Below are positions 19,494-28,728 of a DNA stretch of 44,754 nt, piece after piece (within the stretch, counting starts at the first letter, position 1; each line of letters opens with the position of its first letter). A model generated the notes under the pieces. The model did no database searches and had not been told where the DNA came from. It worked only from the letters and a program-made list of their open reading frames with translations. The translations under genes were made by a program, and so were the position numbers. Origin of the DNA: an uncultured Flavobacteriales bacterium (GTDB lineage Bacteria; Bacteroidota; Bacteroidia; Flavobacteriales_D; Sanyastnellaceae); NCBI GenBank assembly GCA_949373165.1, contig CASICO010000005.1, positions 1 through 44,754 of the forward strand. The letters run 5' to 3'.

Positions 19494-19898
19494 ATGCGTT
19501 TTATCTGGATTTTCCTCTTGGCTTTCTTGACCGCATGCGCAGGGCCGAAAGGAACGGCTCAGAAACACAAGGTGACTGACGATCATGACACCTGGGATGC
19601 CCCGTTCACTTTACTGGACGCTTCTGTCCATGGAGACAGCCTGAAGGTCAGCGTCCAATTTGGCGGTGGATTTCGGGACCACGAATTCCGCATAGAATCC
19701 GCTGGAGTGGCCACGAAATCTTGGCCAAGACAGCAGCCTTTGAATTTGTTTCACAATGGCCATGGAGATATGGGCAGGGCCTTACTGAGGGAGGAACGCT
19801 CCTTCGACTTGACGCCTTTTCAAGACCCGTCCCAATCGAAAATCCTCTTGAGATTGGCCGACTGGCCTGACCTTTTGGACTACAACTACCAAAGGTGA
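19494..19898 (+). CDS. Small lipoprotein, unknown function
   Basis: The product is 134 residues with a signal peptide and lipobox (MRFIWIFLLAFLTACAG), so Cys17 is probably lipidated. The rest is a soluble beta-rich domain with VQFGGGFRDHEFRIES and a C-terminal ILLRLADWPDLLDYNYQR. I do not recognise a named family. It starts 7 bp after the protease stop, and its TGA overlaps the start of the glycosyltransferase gene, so it belongs to that operon. The start at 19494 was chosen because the signal peptide begins there. Confidence 0.75.
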   Translation: MRFIWIFLLAFLTACAGPKGTAQKHKVTDDHDTWDAPFTLLDASVHGDSLKVSVQFGGGFRDHEFRIESAGVATKSWPRQQPLNLFHNGHGDMGRALLREERSFDLTPFQDPSQSKILLRLADWPDLLDYNYQR

Positions 19899-21056
19899 TG
19901 ATGGACGCCTTGGCTTGGGGATTGGCGGCGTCAATCCCAGCCGCCGCGCGCATCCTGTGGGATGGAGCCTTAAGCTCGGCTTGGCGGCGCCGTCCTCAAA
20001 ACATGCATGCGGACAATCCAGAGGACAAATCGGCCAGCCTCATCCTCTGCGTGCACAATGACCTCGACCACCTCCAGACCATTTGGCCACTCTGGCGGGG
20101 TCAGGTCTTCCCCAAAGACTGGACCGTTCAATGGGTCATTGTGAACGACGGCTCAACCGACGGAACGCAGCAATGGCTTAGCCAACAGTTGGCGAAAGAC
20201 GCCAACCCAAGCATGATCGTCCTGGTGAACCACCAAAAGAGCCGCCCCGGCAAAAAAGAAGCACTCACCAAGGGGATTGAAGCTGCCCGTTGCGACCGAC
20301 TTGTTCTCACCGATGCCGACTGCAGGCCAGGTCCTGATTGGGCGTTTCACATGGCCTCGTCGCTGGGCAACACCCCCAAAGAACCCATTGTCACCCTGGG
20401 CTTTAGCCTTCCCATTGGCGGGCCGCGCCTCCTTCAATTTGACGCCCTGCGTATCGCTTGGCAATATGGCGCAGCGGCTGCACGGGGTCATGCATACATG
20501 GGGGTCGGACGCAACATCGCCTATCGAAAGCACCTTTGGGCATCGCTCAATGGATTTCAACAGCACTTGAACTTGAGCAGTGGCGACGACGACCTCTTTG
20601 TTCAATCCGCCCGTCAATCGGGCCATTTGATTCGCACGTTCACGACGCAGCGAACCACCATGGCCAACCCAACAGTGGCTGTCCCCGATGTCCTGGACGG
20701 ACTCAAGAGAAAGCAGCGCCACCTCAGCACTTCGAAGCGGTACACGCCCAATATTCTCACCCATCTGGCATTGGATGTGGGGCTCGATTCACTCATTGTT
20801 TTGAGCGCATTTACAGGGATGCTTGGCCTTTTGCACAATCAAGGTTGGATACCGATTGTGGCTGCGGGGGTTGCCCTGCTGTTCCGGGCAGTTAACTTGT
20901 CGTCTTTCGCCAAGGACCTCGGTCTCCCGGTAAATTCTGGTTTTCGAGGCCACTCTTCTGGGACCGATGCGGTGGGGATTCCTCGCTGTAGCCACCTTGT
21001 TGAATTTCACCTCATCGCCGACATGGACTCAGCGGGCACCGACAAGCAGGTCGTGA
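19898..21056 (+). CDS. GT2 family glycosyltransferase, C-terminus frameshifted
   Basis: The N-terminal frame gives a family 2 glycosyltransferase: a short hydrophobic N-terminus, SLILCVHNDLDHL, VIVNDGSTDGTQQWL (nucleotide binding), LVLTDADCRPGPDWA (DxD-like) and a late GDDDLFVQSA motif, then two C-terminal membrane segments. After about 20920 the frame no longer looks family-like. If one base is missing near 20921 (GGT) and one near 20964 (ACCG), the protein continues as SPGKFWFSRPLFWD, then PMRWGFLAVATLLNF, and stops at 21054-21056, giving 386 residues. Without correction the frame runs straight into the downstream sigma factor and looks like a fusion. It starts with an ATG sharing its A with the TGA of the lipoprotein gene. 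Acceptor and sugar are unknown. Confidence 0.8.
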
Positions 21057-21655
21057 TCGACCACCTTTCCGACAAGGCCAAATGCGACTATGGCCTCATT
21101 TGCAAGGCTCTGGACTCCCATGATCAAGGGTCGTTTGCAGAGTTGATGGAGCGCTATCGCGACCCCATTTTCTACATGCTCATCAAAATGGTCCACGACC
21201 AAGATGATGCAGAAGACTTGATGATCGAGACCTTTGGAAAGGCCTTCCGCAGACTCAAGCAATACAGCCCAAAGTTTGCCTTTTCGACTTGGCTCTTCAA
21301 GATTGCCTCCAACGGCGCCATCGACTTTATCCGGAAGAAGCGCATCAAAGCACTCAGTCTGGACAAGGGGTTCACAGATTCTGAAGGAGACACGATGGAA
21401 ATACAGGTTGCTGACGACGGCCTCGATCCGGGACAAACCATGGAGAAACAACAGCGAATCAACCGGATGCGCGAAGTCGTAGCCCAACTCAAGCCCCGGT
21501 ACAGGAGGCTTGTTGAACTCCGCTATTTCGAGGAATACAGCTATGAAGAAATTTCACAGGAGCTAGACCTGCCCTTGGGAACGGTCAAAGCCCAGCTGTT
21601 CCGCGCCCGCGACATTTTGGCTGGCGTATTGGAAATCGACCGCGAACAATTTTAA
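21023..21655 (+). CDS. ECF-type RNA polymerase sigma factor
   Basis: This 210-residue sigma-70 family protein has region 2 with ELMERYRDPIFYMLIKMV, DAEDLMIETFGKAF and FSTWLFKIASNGAIDFIRKK. Region 4 reads LKPRYRRLVELRYFEEYS, then YEEISQELDLPLGTVKAQLFRAR with the helix-turn-helix. The ATG at 21023 was chosen because upstream residues belong to the glycosyltransferase in another frame. The genes overlap by 34 bp. No anti-sigma factor gene is visible nearby. It is followed after 2 bp by rsmG. Confidence 0.88.
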   Translation: MDSAGTDKQVVIDHLSDKAKCDYGLICKALDSHDQGSFAELMERYRDPIFYMLIKMVHDQDDAEDLMIETFGKAFRRLKQYSPKFAFSTWLFKIASNGAIDFIRKKRIKALSLDKGFTDSEGDTMEIQVADDGLDPGQTMEKQQRINRMREVVAQLKPRYRRLVELRYFEEYSYEEISQELDLPLGTVKAQLFRARDILAGVLEIDREQF

Positions 21656-21657
21656 TC

Positions 21658-22347
21658 GTGAAAGCTTCCGCGCAAGACAATCGCGCTGTCGATATGGCGC
21701 TGACAGCATTGGCCAAAGACGCCATTGCATTTGGAACCCCCCTTCCAGAGGTGACGAAAAAACAGCGAAGTCAACTCGCTCTTCTCGGCCCACTGTTTAG
21801 AGAGTGGAACGCCAAAATCAATGTGATCTCGCGCAAGGATTTGGACCAATTCTTTGTGCATCACGTGCTTCACAGTTTGGCCATTGCCCGTCTCCTTCGT
21901 CCTGAACCTGGCGCCCGAATCCTAGATGTGGGCACCGGCGGCGGATTTCCAGGTTTGCCCCTCGCCATTCTTTTTCCCGAGGCCCACTTCGCCCTCTGTG
22001 ATTCTATTGGCAAGAAAATCAAAGTGGTGGATGCCGTCACAGAAACACTAGGCTTGGAAAATGTCAAAGGAATCTGGGCACGGGCAGAGGCATTGACAGG
22101 TGAACCTGCATTCGACTTTGTGGTGAGCCGAGCCGTCACCAAAATGCCCCTCTTTATCGAATGGGTGCGCCCATTGATCGCCGATGAACACCGCCACGGT
22201 TTGGCCAACGGCATCTTGTACTTGAAGGGAGGAGACCTCAAGGAGGAGCTGAGCCCCATCAAAGAAAAGGTCACTTCATGGGACCTCTCAGACGTCCTTG
22301 CAGAGCCTTTCTTCGAAACCAAGAAATTGATTCATGTTGCCCTCTAA
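21658..22347 (+). CDS. rsmG: 16S rRNA (guanine-527-N7)-methyltransferase
   Basis: The 229-residue protein has the SAM-binding motif ILDVGTGGGFPGLPLAILFP and the upstream WNAKINVISRKD segment that typify RsmG (GidB), which methylates G527 of 16S rRNA. The start is a GTG at 21658, 2 bp after the sigma factor stop. The C-terminal strand ends in KKLIHVAL. It closes the uvrB-to-rsmG run. Loss of this enzyme is known to give low-level streptomycin resistance in other bacteria. Confidence 0.95.
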   Translation: MKASAQDNRAVDMALTALAKDAIAFGTPLPEVTKKQRSQLALLGPLFREWNAKINVISRKDLDQFFVHHVLHSLAIARLLRPEPGARILDVGTGGGFPGLPLAILFPEAHFALCDSIGKKIKVVDAVTETLGLENVKGIWARAEALTGEPAFDFVVSRAVTKMPLFIEWVRPLIADEHRHGLANGILYLKGGDLKEELSPIKEKVTSWDLSDVLAEPFFETKKLIHVAL

Positions 22348-22673
22348 CGGGAAACGAATCCCCAAATTTGCGTTTGCGTCTCGGATTTGATTGCATTTCG
22401 AAGCGAAGGCCGCCTTGCAAAAAAATCCAGAAAAGAAAGAAGGGGACATTTCTGCCCCCTCCGAAACCTGCAAGGATATTGAAACCGATACAGCCGAAGA
22501 GGCTGCATCCACTTACATGACGGACGCGGATGCAATCGTTGCCTTCAAAACGAAAAAAAATATGCCCTCCTGTTCGAAAGGCCCGAAAACACCCATGCAC
22601 TTTATCAAGCAAATGCTTGAATGTCCTTTTAAATTCACGTCCAATGAGCAAGGTGAACTCTGAATCAAGCAGC
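22348..22673. other. Gap between rsmG and men operon; one doubtful ORF
   Basis: No recognisable gene lies here. A plus-strand frame from TTG 22391 to TGA 22663 would encode 90 residues rich in Lys, Glu and Thr without a known motif. It has no good start codon, and its overlap with the following start is not diagnostic. A weak GGGG/CCCC hairpin lies near 22442-22459, with no T-tract. The promoter of the menaquinone genes should be in this gap, but I see no clear TAnnTTTG element. Confidence 0.5.
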
Positions 22674-23102
22674 ATGGATACAGATCAACTGCAAGCGTTG
22701 GGACGGGACACCATCAGCGAAGCATTGGGATTGGAGATCCTCGAAGTGACCCACGGTCATGTGACCGGGCGCATGCCCGTCGATTCTAGAACACATCAGC
22801 CCTACGGATTGCTCCATGGTGGAGCAAGTGTTGTATTGGCCGAGACATTGGGGTCTGTAGGATCTCATTTCATTGCCGCTCCACTCGGCAAGGGCGCGGT
22901 TGGAATCGAAGTCAATGCCAACCACTTGCGCGGCGTTCGCGATGGCTGGGTGCACGGGACAGCCAAACTTCACCACGAGGGTGGGCGACTTCACATTTGG
23001 CACATCGAAATCTCTGACGACAAAGGCCGGTCCATTTGCACCAGTCGCCTCACCGTTATGCTTGTGCCAAATGTCCAGCCCAAGACATCCAAGGCATCAT
23101 GA
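22674..23102 (+). CDS. menI: Hotdog-fold thioesterase, probable DHNA-CoA thioesterase
   Basis: This 142-residue protein has the hotdog thioesterase signature MPVDSRTHQPYGLLHGGASV with the following LAETLGSVGS, where the glutamate is the usual catalytic residue. Its place at the head of the menaquinone genes, with the TGA overlapping the menF ATG, suggests it hydrolyses 1,4-dihydroxy-2-naphthoyl-CoA between the MenB and MenA steps. The assignment to that step is inference from context and family. An ATG at 22644 is an alternative start, but 22674 fits the family N-terminus better. Confidence 0.85.
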   Translation: MDTDQLQALGRDTISEALGLEILEVTHGHVTGRMPVDSRTHQPYGLLHGGASVVLAETLGSVGSHFIAAPLGKGAVGIEVNANHLRGVRDGWVHGTAKLHHEGGRLHIWHIEISDDKGRSICTSRLTVMLVPNVQPKTSKAS

Positions 23103-24109
23103 ACAGGTCCGACAAGAACACCATCTCTGTCCTGTTCCATCGACCGGGAGCCCCCACGCTTGAACGCCTCGTTCCAGACGACAATGGCCTGGCTTGTTTT
23201 CGCATGCACCCGTGGGAACATGCACGCCAACACAAAGCCATCGTGGTGCGGGGCCGCATTGAAACTGGAACCTCTGTGTTGGGTGAAGAGCGTCCCCGAA
23301 TCAAACCCAATGCCATCCCCATTCGCGGTACAGAGCGCCAAACCCACTTGGACAGGGTGGCACTGGGTAAGGTGAGCATTGAATCCGGCGTGCTACAAAA
23401 AGTGGTGTTGTCCAGCCAACTGACCGTTGGCATAGACTCCTTAGACCCTGAAGAAGTTGTGCGCCGACAGGCACAAGCCCACCCCGATTCGTTCAGCTGG
23501 ATGATTCAACACCCCGAAATCGGAATGTGGTTTGGCTCTTCTCCCGAGCCATTGGTGCAAGGGGAATGGCCCCGATTCCAAACGGCCTGCCTTGCAGGAA
23601 CACGCATGACCCACACCGGTGCACAAACCGACCCGTGGACACCAAAAGAGATCCATGAGCAACAGCTTGTGGTCGATGCCGTTCTCGCCTCTTTGGAGGA
23701 TAGCCAATGCGAAAACATTCACATTGGAGCGCGAAATACGGTTCGCTACGGCCCCATTGAGCACCTGAGAACCATCGTTGAATTTTCCGCTACACAGCCC
23801 GTTACAGAAGTGGTCAATGCGCTGCACCCCACACCCGCTGTTGGGGGAACCCCGAGAGATGCAGCTTTGGCCTTTATCCGTGAAAACGAAGACCACGACC
23901 GCGCCTTTTACACTGGCTGGGTCGGTTTGGAGCAAGGCAACGAAGTCAGCTATTTCGTGAATCTGCGCTGCGCAGCCCTTCAAGATGGCGAACTGACTGC
24001 CTACGCCGGAGGAGGCATCACTGCAGGATCTGATCCTGCTTCCGAGTGGGAAGAGACCCGCAACAAGCTCCAATCTGTTTTGGACCCCATCGTGCATTGG
24101 TCCAAATGA
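23099..24109 (+). CDS. menF: Isochorismate synthase
   Basis: This is a 336-residue chorismate-utilising enzyme that converts chorismate to isochorismate, the first committed step to menaquinone. C-terminal catalytic motifs are seen: KVVLSSQLTV, FQTACLAGTRM, LHPTPAVGGTPRDAAL, DRAFYTGWVG and AYAGGGITAGSDPASEWEET. The last matches the Mg-binding GAGIVxxSxPxxEWxET block. The N-terminal part is shorter than in longer MenF proteins, as in other Bacteroidota. Its start overlaps the thioesterase stop and its stop overlaps the menD start, both as ATGA. Confidence 0.94.
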   Translation: MNRSDKNTISVLFHRPGAPTLERLVPDDNGLACFRMHPWEHARQHKAIVVRGRIETGTSVLGEERPRIKPNAIPIRGTERQTHLDRVALGKVSIESGVLQKVVLSSQLTVGIDSLDPEEVVRRQAQAHPDSFSWMIQHPEIGMWFGSSPEPLVQGEWPRFQTACLAGTRMTHTGAQTDPWTPKEIHEQQLVVDAVLASLEDSQCENIHIGARNTVRYGPIEHLRTIVEFSATQPVTEVVNALHPTPAVGGTPRDAALAFIRENEDHDRAFYTGWVGLEQGNEVSYFVNLRCAALQDGELTAYAGGGITAGSDPASEWEETRNKLQSVLDPIVHWSK

Positions 24110-25815
24110 ACAACGCGCATTCCCCATTCACCGCAATCGAATCCGCCCAGATTTTGGTGGAAGGGCTCATTCAACATGGACTTGCCGGCGCTGTCGTGAG
24201 TCCAGGTTCACGCAATGCACCCCTACTGCAAGCCTTAGACAATGCAGGGGTTCCATGCAAAGTCGCACTAGATGAACGGTCAGCGGCCCACCACGCCTTG
24301 GGGATGGCCTGCGCATTGAATGCGCCGGTGGTCGTCTGTTGCACAAGTGGCACTGCGGCTCTCAATCACGGCCCTGCGTTAGCCGAAGCATTCAAAGTCG
24401 GCTTGCCCTTGATCAGCCTAACTGCGGATCGCCCCCCTGGCGCGCAAGATCAATGGGAGAGCCAAACCCTGCAACAGTTTGGAGTGCATGCCCCACATGT
24501 GCGCGCAGACTTTCAGTGGCTCCCCGAATTGCAGCACCAAAACGACGCCTTCTTCAGCGATGTAGACCTGGCGCTCCAATCGGGACCCGTCCACATCAAC
24601 TGCCCTTTTGCTGAGCCCCTGTATCCGAAAGGCACAGCGGTCGCAAAGTCCACAACAACATGGTCTGCCCGCCCGGGATTTGATTCAAAGCCCAGCCAAG
24701 CTCAAATCGACGTCGAGAACCACTTCGCCACGAGAGTGTCAGACGCCATCAAAAATGGCCAACGCATTCTTCTTCTTGGTGGCACTCAACCACAGTCCTT
24801 GTCCATCGACACGCTCAAAGTCTGGGGCCAGCTATCGGTGATGACAGGAGATTCCACGAGTGGACTTGGGCGATCTCCATCGGCCATCGTTGCCACGGAT
24901 CGGTGGATGCGCGGTTGGGCATTGAGCCATTTGGCGTGGGACACAATCAAGCCGGATGTTGTGGTGAGTTTTGGCGCGCCATTGCTGTCTAAATCCATGC
25001 GGCAAGCCCTCCGAAATGCACCCTTTGAGCATTTGCACATTGATGTCAGTGGCCAAGCCCCTTCTGCTTTTGGCAGCGCAGCAGAGTGCGTGGCCACCAC
25101 TGTTCCTCGAGCGTTGAACGCTGTCGCAATGCACGTTTCCGAATCCCAGATTCAAGCTCCCCCCAAAACCATGGCGTGGCAACAGCTTTGGACTGGTCTC
25201 GCCAATCAACTCGAAAAAGCACACCCAAGCGCCCTGAATGCTGCCCCTTGGAGCGACCTGAAAGCACATGCAGTATTGCACAGGCATGCCCCAGAAAACT
25301 GGAATCTTCACTTGGGCAATTCCACTCCAGTTCGATACGCCCAGCTGTTTCACCGCCCTGAGATCCAAACCTGGTCCAACCGCGGTGTAGCCGGGATTGA
25401 CGGTTGTTCATCCACAGCGGTAGGCGCAGCATTGGCTGGCCAAAAAGTCACCCTCATTACGGGCGACTTGGGCTTCCTGTACGACGCCAATGCATTCTTT
25501 GTCCACCCCCTTCCGTCTCACCTCAGGATTGCCGTCATCCACAATGGTGGCGGAGGTGTATTTCGGTGGTTGGACGGCCCACAGCGCACGGGCATGTTGA
25601 ACACGCATTTTGAAATGCAACACGACACTCCGCTTCGGTCCTTTTGCGACTTGCACGGGCTGGAGCATGAACGCGTGACTTCCGAGGCGGCGCTCACACA
25701 AGCCTTGAAAGATTGGTGGATGGACGCCGATACTCCGAGGGTGTTGGAAATTTCGACCCCCTCTGAGGAAAGTGCCGAGGCCTACAAGGCTTATATGGCA
25801 GCGGTGAGTGCCTAA
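24106..25815 (+). CDS. menD: SEPHCHC synthase (MenD)
   Basis: This 569-residue thiamine diphosphate enzyme joins isochorismate and 2-oxoglutarate. The N-terminal domain has [11 protein letters not shown] and the glutamate-loop region with [18 protein letters not shown]. The middle reads [15 protein letters not shown]. The C-terminal ThDP/Mg motif is [13 protein letters not shown], preceded by [20 protein letters not shown] and followed by [12 protein letters not shown]. The ATG at 24106 overlaps the menF TGA. Family length is normal. An 80-bp gap follows before menB, the widest within this gene group. Confidence 0.96.
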   Translation: MNNAHSPFTAIESAQILVEGLIQHGLAGAVVSPGSRNAPLLQALDNAGVPCKVALDERSAAHHALGMACALNAPVVVCCTSGTAALNHGPALAEAFKVGLPLISLTADRPPGAQDQWESQTLQQFGVHAPHVRADFQWLPELQHQNDAFFSDVDLALQSGPVHINCPFAEPLYPKGTAVAKSTTTWSARPGFDSKPSQAQIDVENHFATRVSDAIKNGQRILLLGGTQPQSLSIDTLKVWGQLSVMTGDSTSGLGRSPSAIVATDRWMRGWALSHLAWDTIKPDVVVSFGAPLLSKSMRQALRNAPFEHLHIDVSGQAPSAFGSAAECVATTVPRALNAVAMHVSESQIQAPPKTMAWQQLWTGLANQLEKAHPSALNAAPWSDLKAHAVLHRHAPENWNLHLGNSTPVRYAQLFHRPEIQTWSNRGVAGIDGCSSTAVGAALAGQKVTLITGDLGFLYDANAFFVHPLPSHLRIAVIHNGGGGVFRWLDGPQRTGMLNTHFEMQHDTPLRSFCDLHGLEHERVTSEAALTQALKDWWMDADTPRVLEISTPSEESAEAYKAYMAAVSA

Positions 25816-25895
25816 ATTTGCTGCTGCAACAAGATGACGGCCCGGGAGAACCCCAAGCCACTCTGTTTGTTTCATTTTTTCATTCCCCAAGCACC

Positions 25896-26720
25896 ATGAG
25901 CCAAACACGCCAGTGGCAGGAAATCAAAGCCTTCGAAGACATTCGATTTGAGTGGTTCGAAGGCATCGCGCGCATCACCATTGATCGCCAAAGCGTTTAC
26001 AATGCCTTTCGTCCCGAAACGAACACCGAAATGCTCGAGGCGATGGACATCGCACGCGAGCGAACCGACATCGGCGTGGTCGTCTTGACCGGCGCAGGGG
26101 ACAAAGCGTTTTGCAGTGGAGGGGATCAAAATGTGAAAGGCACAGGGGGATACATAGGCCATGACGGTGTTCCCAGACTCAACGTCCTGGACTTGCACAA
26201 GAAAATCCGTTCCTTGCCCAAGCCTGTCATCGCCGCAGTCAACGGCTATGCGATTGGAGGCGGGCATGTCCTGCATGTGGTTTGCGACCTCACCATTGCA
26301 TCGGAGAACGCCATTTTCGGGCAAACTGGACCGAAGGTGGGCAGCTTTGATGCCGGGTTTGGATCGAGCTATCTCGCCCGCCATGTGGGACAGAAGAAGG
26401 CACGCGAAATCTGGTTCCTATGCGAACAGTATTCCGCAGCTGAAGCGGAGTCCATGGGATTGATCAATACAGTCGTCCCACTCGAAAAACTAGAAGAAAC
26501 CTACGTCAAGTGGTGCAAGACCATCATGAAGCGATCCCCGTTGGCCATTCGAATGATCAAACGAGGCTTAAATGCGGAACTGGATGGACAAGCGGGATTG
26601 ATGGAATTCGCAGGAGACGCCACCTTGATGTACTACCTCATGGAGGAAGCACAAGAGGGGAAAAATGCATTTCTCGAAAAACGCGACCCGGACTTTCAGC
26701 AATACCCAAAGTTCCCCTGA
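25896..26720 (+). CDS. menB: 1,4-dihydroxy-2-naphthoyl-CoA synthase
   Basis: This 274-residue crotonase-fold enzyme closes the ring of o-succinylbenzoyl-CoA. Typical MenB segments are seen: [29 protein letters not shown] (oxyanion hole), [20 protein letters not shown], and [20 protein letters not shown] with the Asp of the active site. The C-terminus reads [17 protein letters not shown], the usual MenB ending. The ATG at 25896 was chosen because it gives [19 protein letters not shown], the standard start. It is followed by menA after 5 bp. Confidence 0.97.
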   Translation: MSQTRQWQEIKAFEDIRFEWFEGIARITIDRQSVYNAFRPETNTEMLEAMDIARERTDIGVVVLTGAGDKAFCSGGDQNVKGTGGYIGHDGVPRLNVLDLHKKIRSLPKPVIAAVNGYAIGGGHVLHVVCDLTIASENAIFGQTGPKVGSFDAGFGSSYLARHVGQKKAREIWFLCEQYSAAEAESMGLINTVVPLEKLEETYVKWCKTIMKRSPLAIRMIKRGLNAELDGQAGLMEFAGDATLMYYLMEEAQEGKNAFLEKRDPDFQQYPKFP

Positions 26721-26725
26721 GGAAC

Positions 26726-27637
26726 ATGATTCAAGATTTCATCCAAGCCGCACGCCTGAGAACCTTGCCACTGGCCAGCGCATGTGTGCTAACGGGAGCT
26801 GGACTCGCCGCTGCCACCGGTATGCCTTCGGACAGGCTCTACCTCTTGTTTGGGGGCTGTCTTTTGACGGTCATTCTCCTTCAGGTATTGGCCAATTTCG
26901 CAAACGACTTAGGAGACTTTGAGAACGGCGCCGATGTTCAGCAGGGCCAAGAACGACTGGACAGGGCAGTGGCCTCGGGCCGCATCTCGGCTAGCCAAAT
27001 GCGACTGGCCGTACACTCAACAGGGGGTCTCGCCTTTGTCTGCGGGTTGATCACCGTGATTTTGGCTGTTGGCCAAGACTGGCTGGAACTGGCACAATGG
27101 GTGCTCATCGGCGTGGTCGCCTTGGGGGGCGCTTATGCCTACACGGCCGGCAAGAAACCATACGGTTACAGTGGGCTTGGCGACGTTAGCGTCCTCTTGT
27201 TTTTCGGCTTTGCAGGGGTTGCGGGTACCGCTGTTTTACTTTCTGGTCAGTTCGATCCAAGGTGGCTTTTCCCCGCCGCAGCCATTGGTCTTTTTAGTGT
27301 GGCCGTGCTCAACTTGAACAACCTGAGGGATCACGTATCCGATGCCGCGACGGGCAAACACACCCTTGTGGTCCGCATGGGTTTCGACACAGCCAAACGG
27401 TACCATGCGGCCTTGTTGATTGGCGGATGGATTGCACTGGTCGCATTTTGGCAAGTCGACCCTGAAGGGCCTTGGCGAGGCCAATTGTGGTATGGTCTAT
27501 TCGCTTTGGTTCATGCCCGCCATCTGAGCCTTGTGTTCCGCACAAAAGACACTGCTGAATTAGATGGGGAGTTGAAAAAAATCGCTTTGAGCACCTTTTC
27601 AGTGGCCCTTTTTCTCTTTTTAAGTGGCACGGCATGA
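26726..27637 (+). CDS. menA: 1,4-dihydroxy-2-naphthoate polyprenyltransferase
   Basis: This 303-residue UbiA-family integral membrane enzyme prenylates DHNA. It has about eight hydrophobic segments. The first Asp-rich prenyl-diphosphate site reads NFANDLGDFENGAD and the second LNNLRDHVSDAATGKHT. The ATG at 26726 gives MIQDFIQAARLRTLPLA, the classic MenA start. A longer in-frame extension upstream overlaps menB and is rejected. Its TGA overlaps the menC ATG. Confidence 0.95.
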   Translation: MIQDFIQAARLRTLPLASACVLTGAGLAAATGMPSDRLYLLFGGCLLTVILLQVLANFANDLGDFENGADVQQGQERLDRAVASGRISASQMRLAVHSTGGLAFVCGLITVILAVGQDWLELAQWVLIGVVALGGAYAYTAGKKPYGYSGLGDVSVLLFFGFAGVAGTAVLLSGQFDPRWLFPAAAIGLFSVAVLNLNNLRDHVSDAATGKHTLVVRMGFDTAKRYHAALLIGGWIALVAFWQVDPEGPWRGQLWYGLFALVHARHLSLVFRTKDTAELDGELKKIALSTFSVALFLFLSGTA

Positions 27638-28728
27638 ACGGCCTTGACATCAGCATCGTTGAGCGCTCGCTCCAGTTCAAAACACCTGCGGGAACCTCAC
27701 GTGGCGCCCTCACAGAAAAGCCCAGCTTCTATGTGGTTGCACGCGACTTGGAAGAAGACGGACGCTTGGGCATTGGAGAATGCAGTTTGATTCCGGGCCT
27801 TTCACCTGAAAGTGCACCGAGAGCGAGGATGGAATTGAAACGACTTGCCGCCTCGGGCTCGCTCAATCCAAAGGCCATGAGCTTGCAGTATCCCGCCGTG
27901 AAATTTGCTGCGGAGACTGCCCTCATCGACTTGCTCAACGAGGGAACCAGAACTCTTTTTCCCGGCCCATTCACTGAAGGTCAACCGACCCCCATCAACG
28001 GCCTCATATGGATGGGAGACCCTGAGGACATGGTGGCCCAAGCAGCGTCTCTGTTGGACCGCGGATTCGACACCCTAAAAATGAAAGTAGGGGCATTGGA
28101 TTTTGAGCGGGAATGTGAATGCATTGCTGCCATCCGCAGCCTGGCTCCCGCGGACCGCATTGTCCTGAGACTGGACGCAAATGGTGGCCTTGACGACGCC
28201 GACCCCAATGTCACATTGAAGAAACTAGAGCGACTTTCCGCATTCGACATTCACAGCATGGAGCAGCCCATCCGGGCAGGACAATGGAAGAAAATGGCTG
28301 CCATCTGCAAAGATTCCCCGATTCCAGTCGCCCTTGACGAAGAACTCATTGGCATCAGTGACACCACCTTGAGGCGGAACATGTTGCATGTCATTCAGCC
28401 CGATTACGTCATCCTCAAACCCAGCTTACTTGGGGGGTTTGTAGAATCCAACCACTGGATGGATCTCGCCAAAGAAGTAGGCGCAAACTGGTGGGCCACG
28501 AGTGCATTGGAAAGCAACATTGGCCTCAACGCAATCGCCCAGTGGGCCTCCGATGCTGTCGCAGAAGAGAAGGCCCCCATGCCACAGGGGTTGGGCACCG
28601 GGAGCCTGTTCACCAACAACCTCTCTTCACCATTGGTGGTGGAAAGGGGGACCATTCGAATGAACATGTCGGCGGAGACTGACCATGCCCACCCTGACGT
28701 TTGGAACTTGACCGAGATTTTGCCATGA
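27634..28728 (+). CDS. menC: o-succinylbenzoate synthase
   Basis: This is a 364-residue enolase-superfamily dehydratase. The KxK catalytic pair is seen in TLKMKVG. Metal ligands lie in LRLDANGG, MEQPI and ALDEEL, and the second lysine is in ILKPSLLGG. It converts SHCHC to o-succinylbenzoate before CoA ligation by MenE. Start and stop both use ATGA overlaps, with menA upstream and menE downstream, which suggests translational coupling. Confidence 0.95.
   Translation: MNGLDISIVERSLQFKTPAGTSRGALTEKPSFYVVARDLEEDGRLGIGECSLIPGLSPESAPRARMELKRLAASGSLNPKAMSLQYPAVKFAAETALIDLLNEGTRTLFPGPFTEGQPTPINGLIWMGDPEDMVAQAASLLDRGFDTLKMKVGALDFERECECIAAIRSLAPADRIVLRLDANGGLDDADPNVTLKKLERLSAFDIHSMEQPIRAGQWKKMAAICKDSPIPVALDEELIGISDTTLRRNMLHVIQPDYVILKPSLLGGFVESNHWMDLAKEVGANWWATSALESNIGLNAIAQWASDAVAEEKAPMPQGLGTGSLFTNNLSSPLVVERGTIRMNMSAETDHAHPDVWNLTEILP

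Noticed and set aside
22391..22663. 90-codon ORF between rsmG and the thioesterase
   Set aside because: No motif, TTG start only, and no sign of conservation; kept only as a note on the gap.
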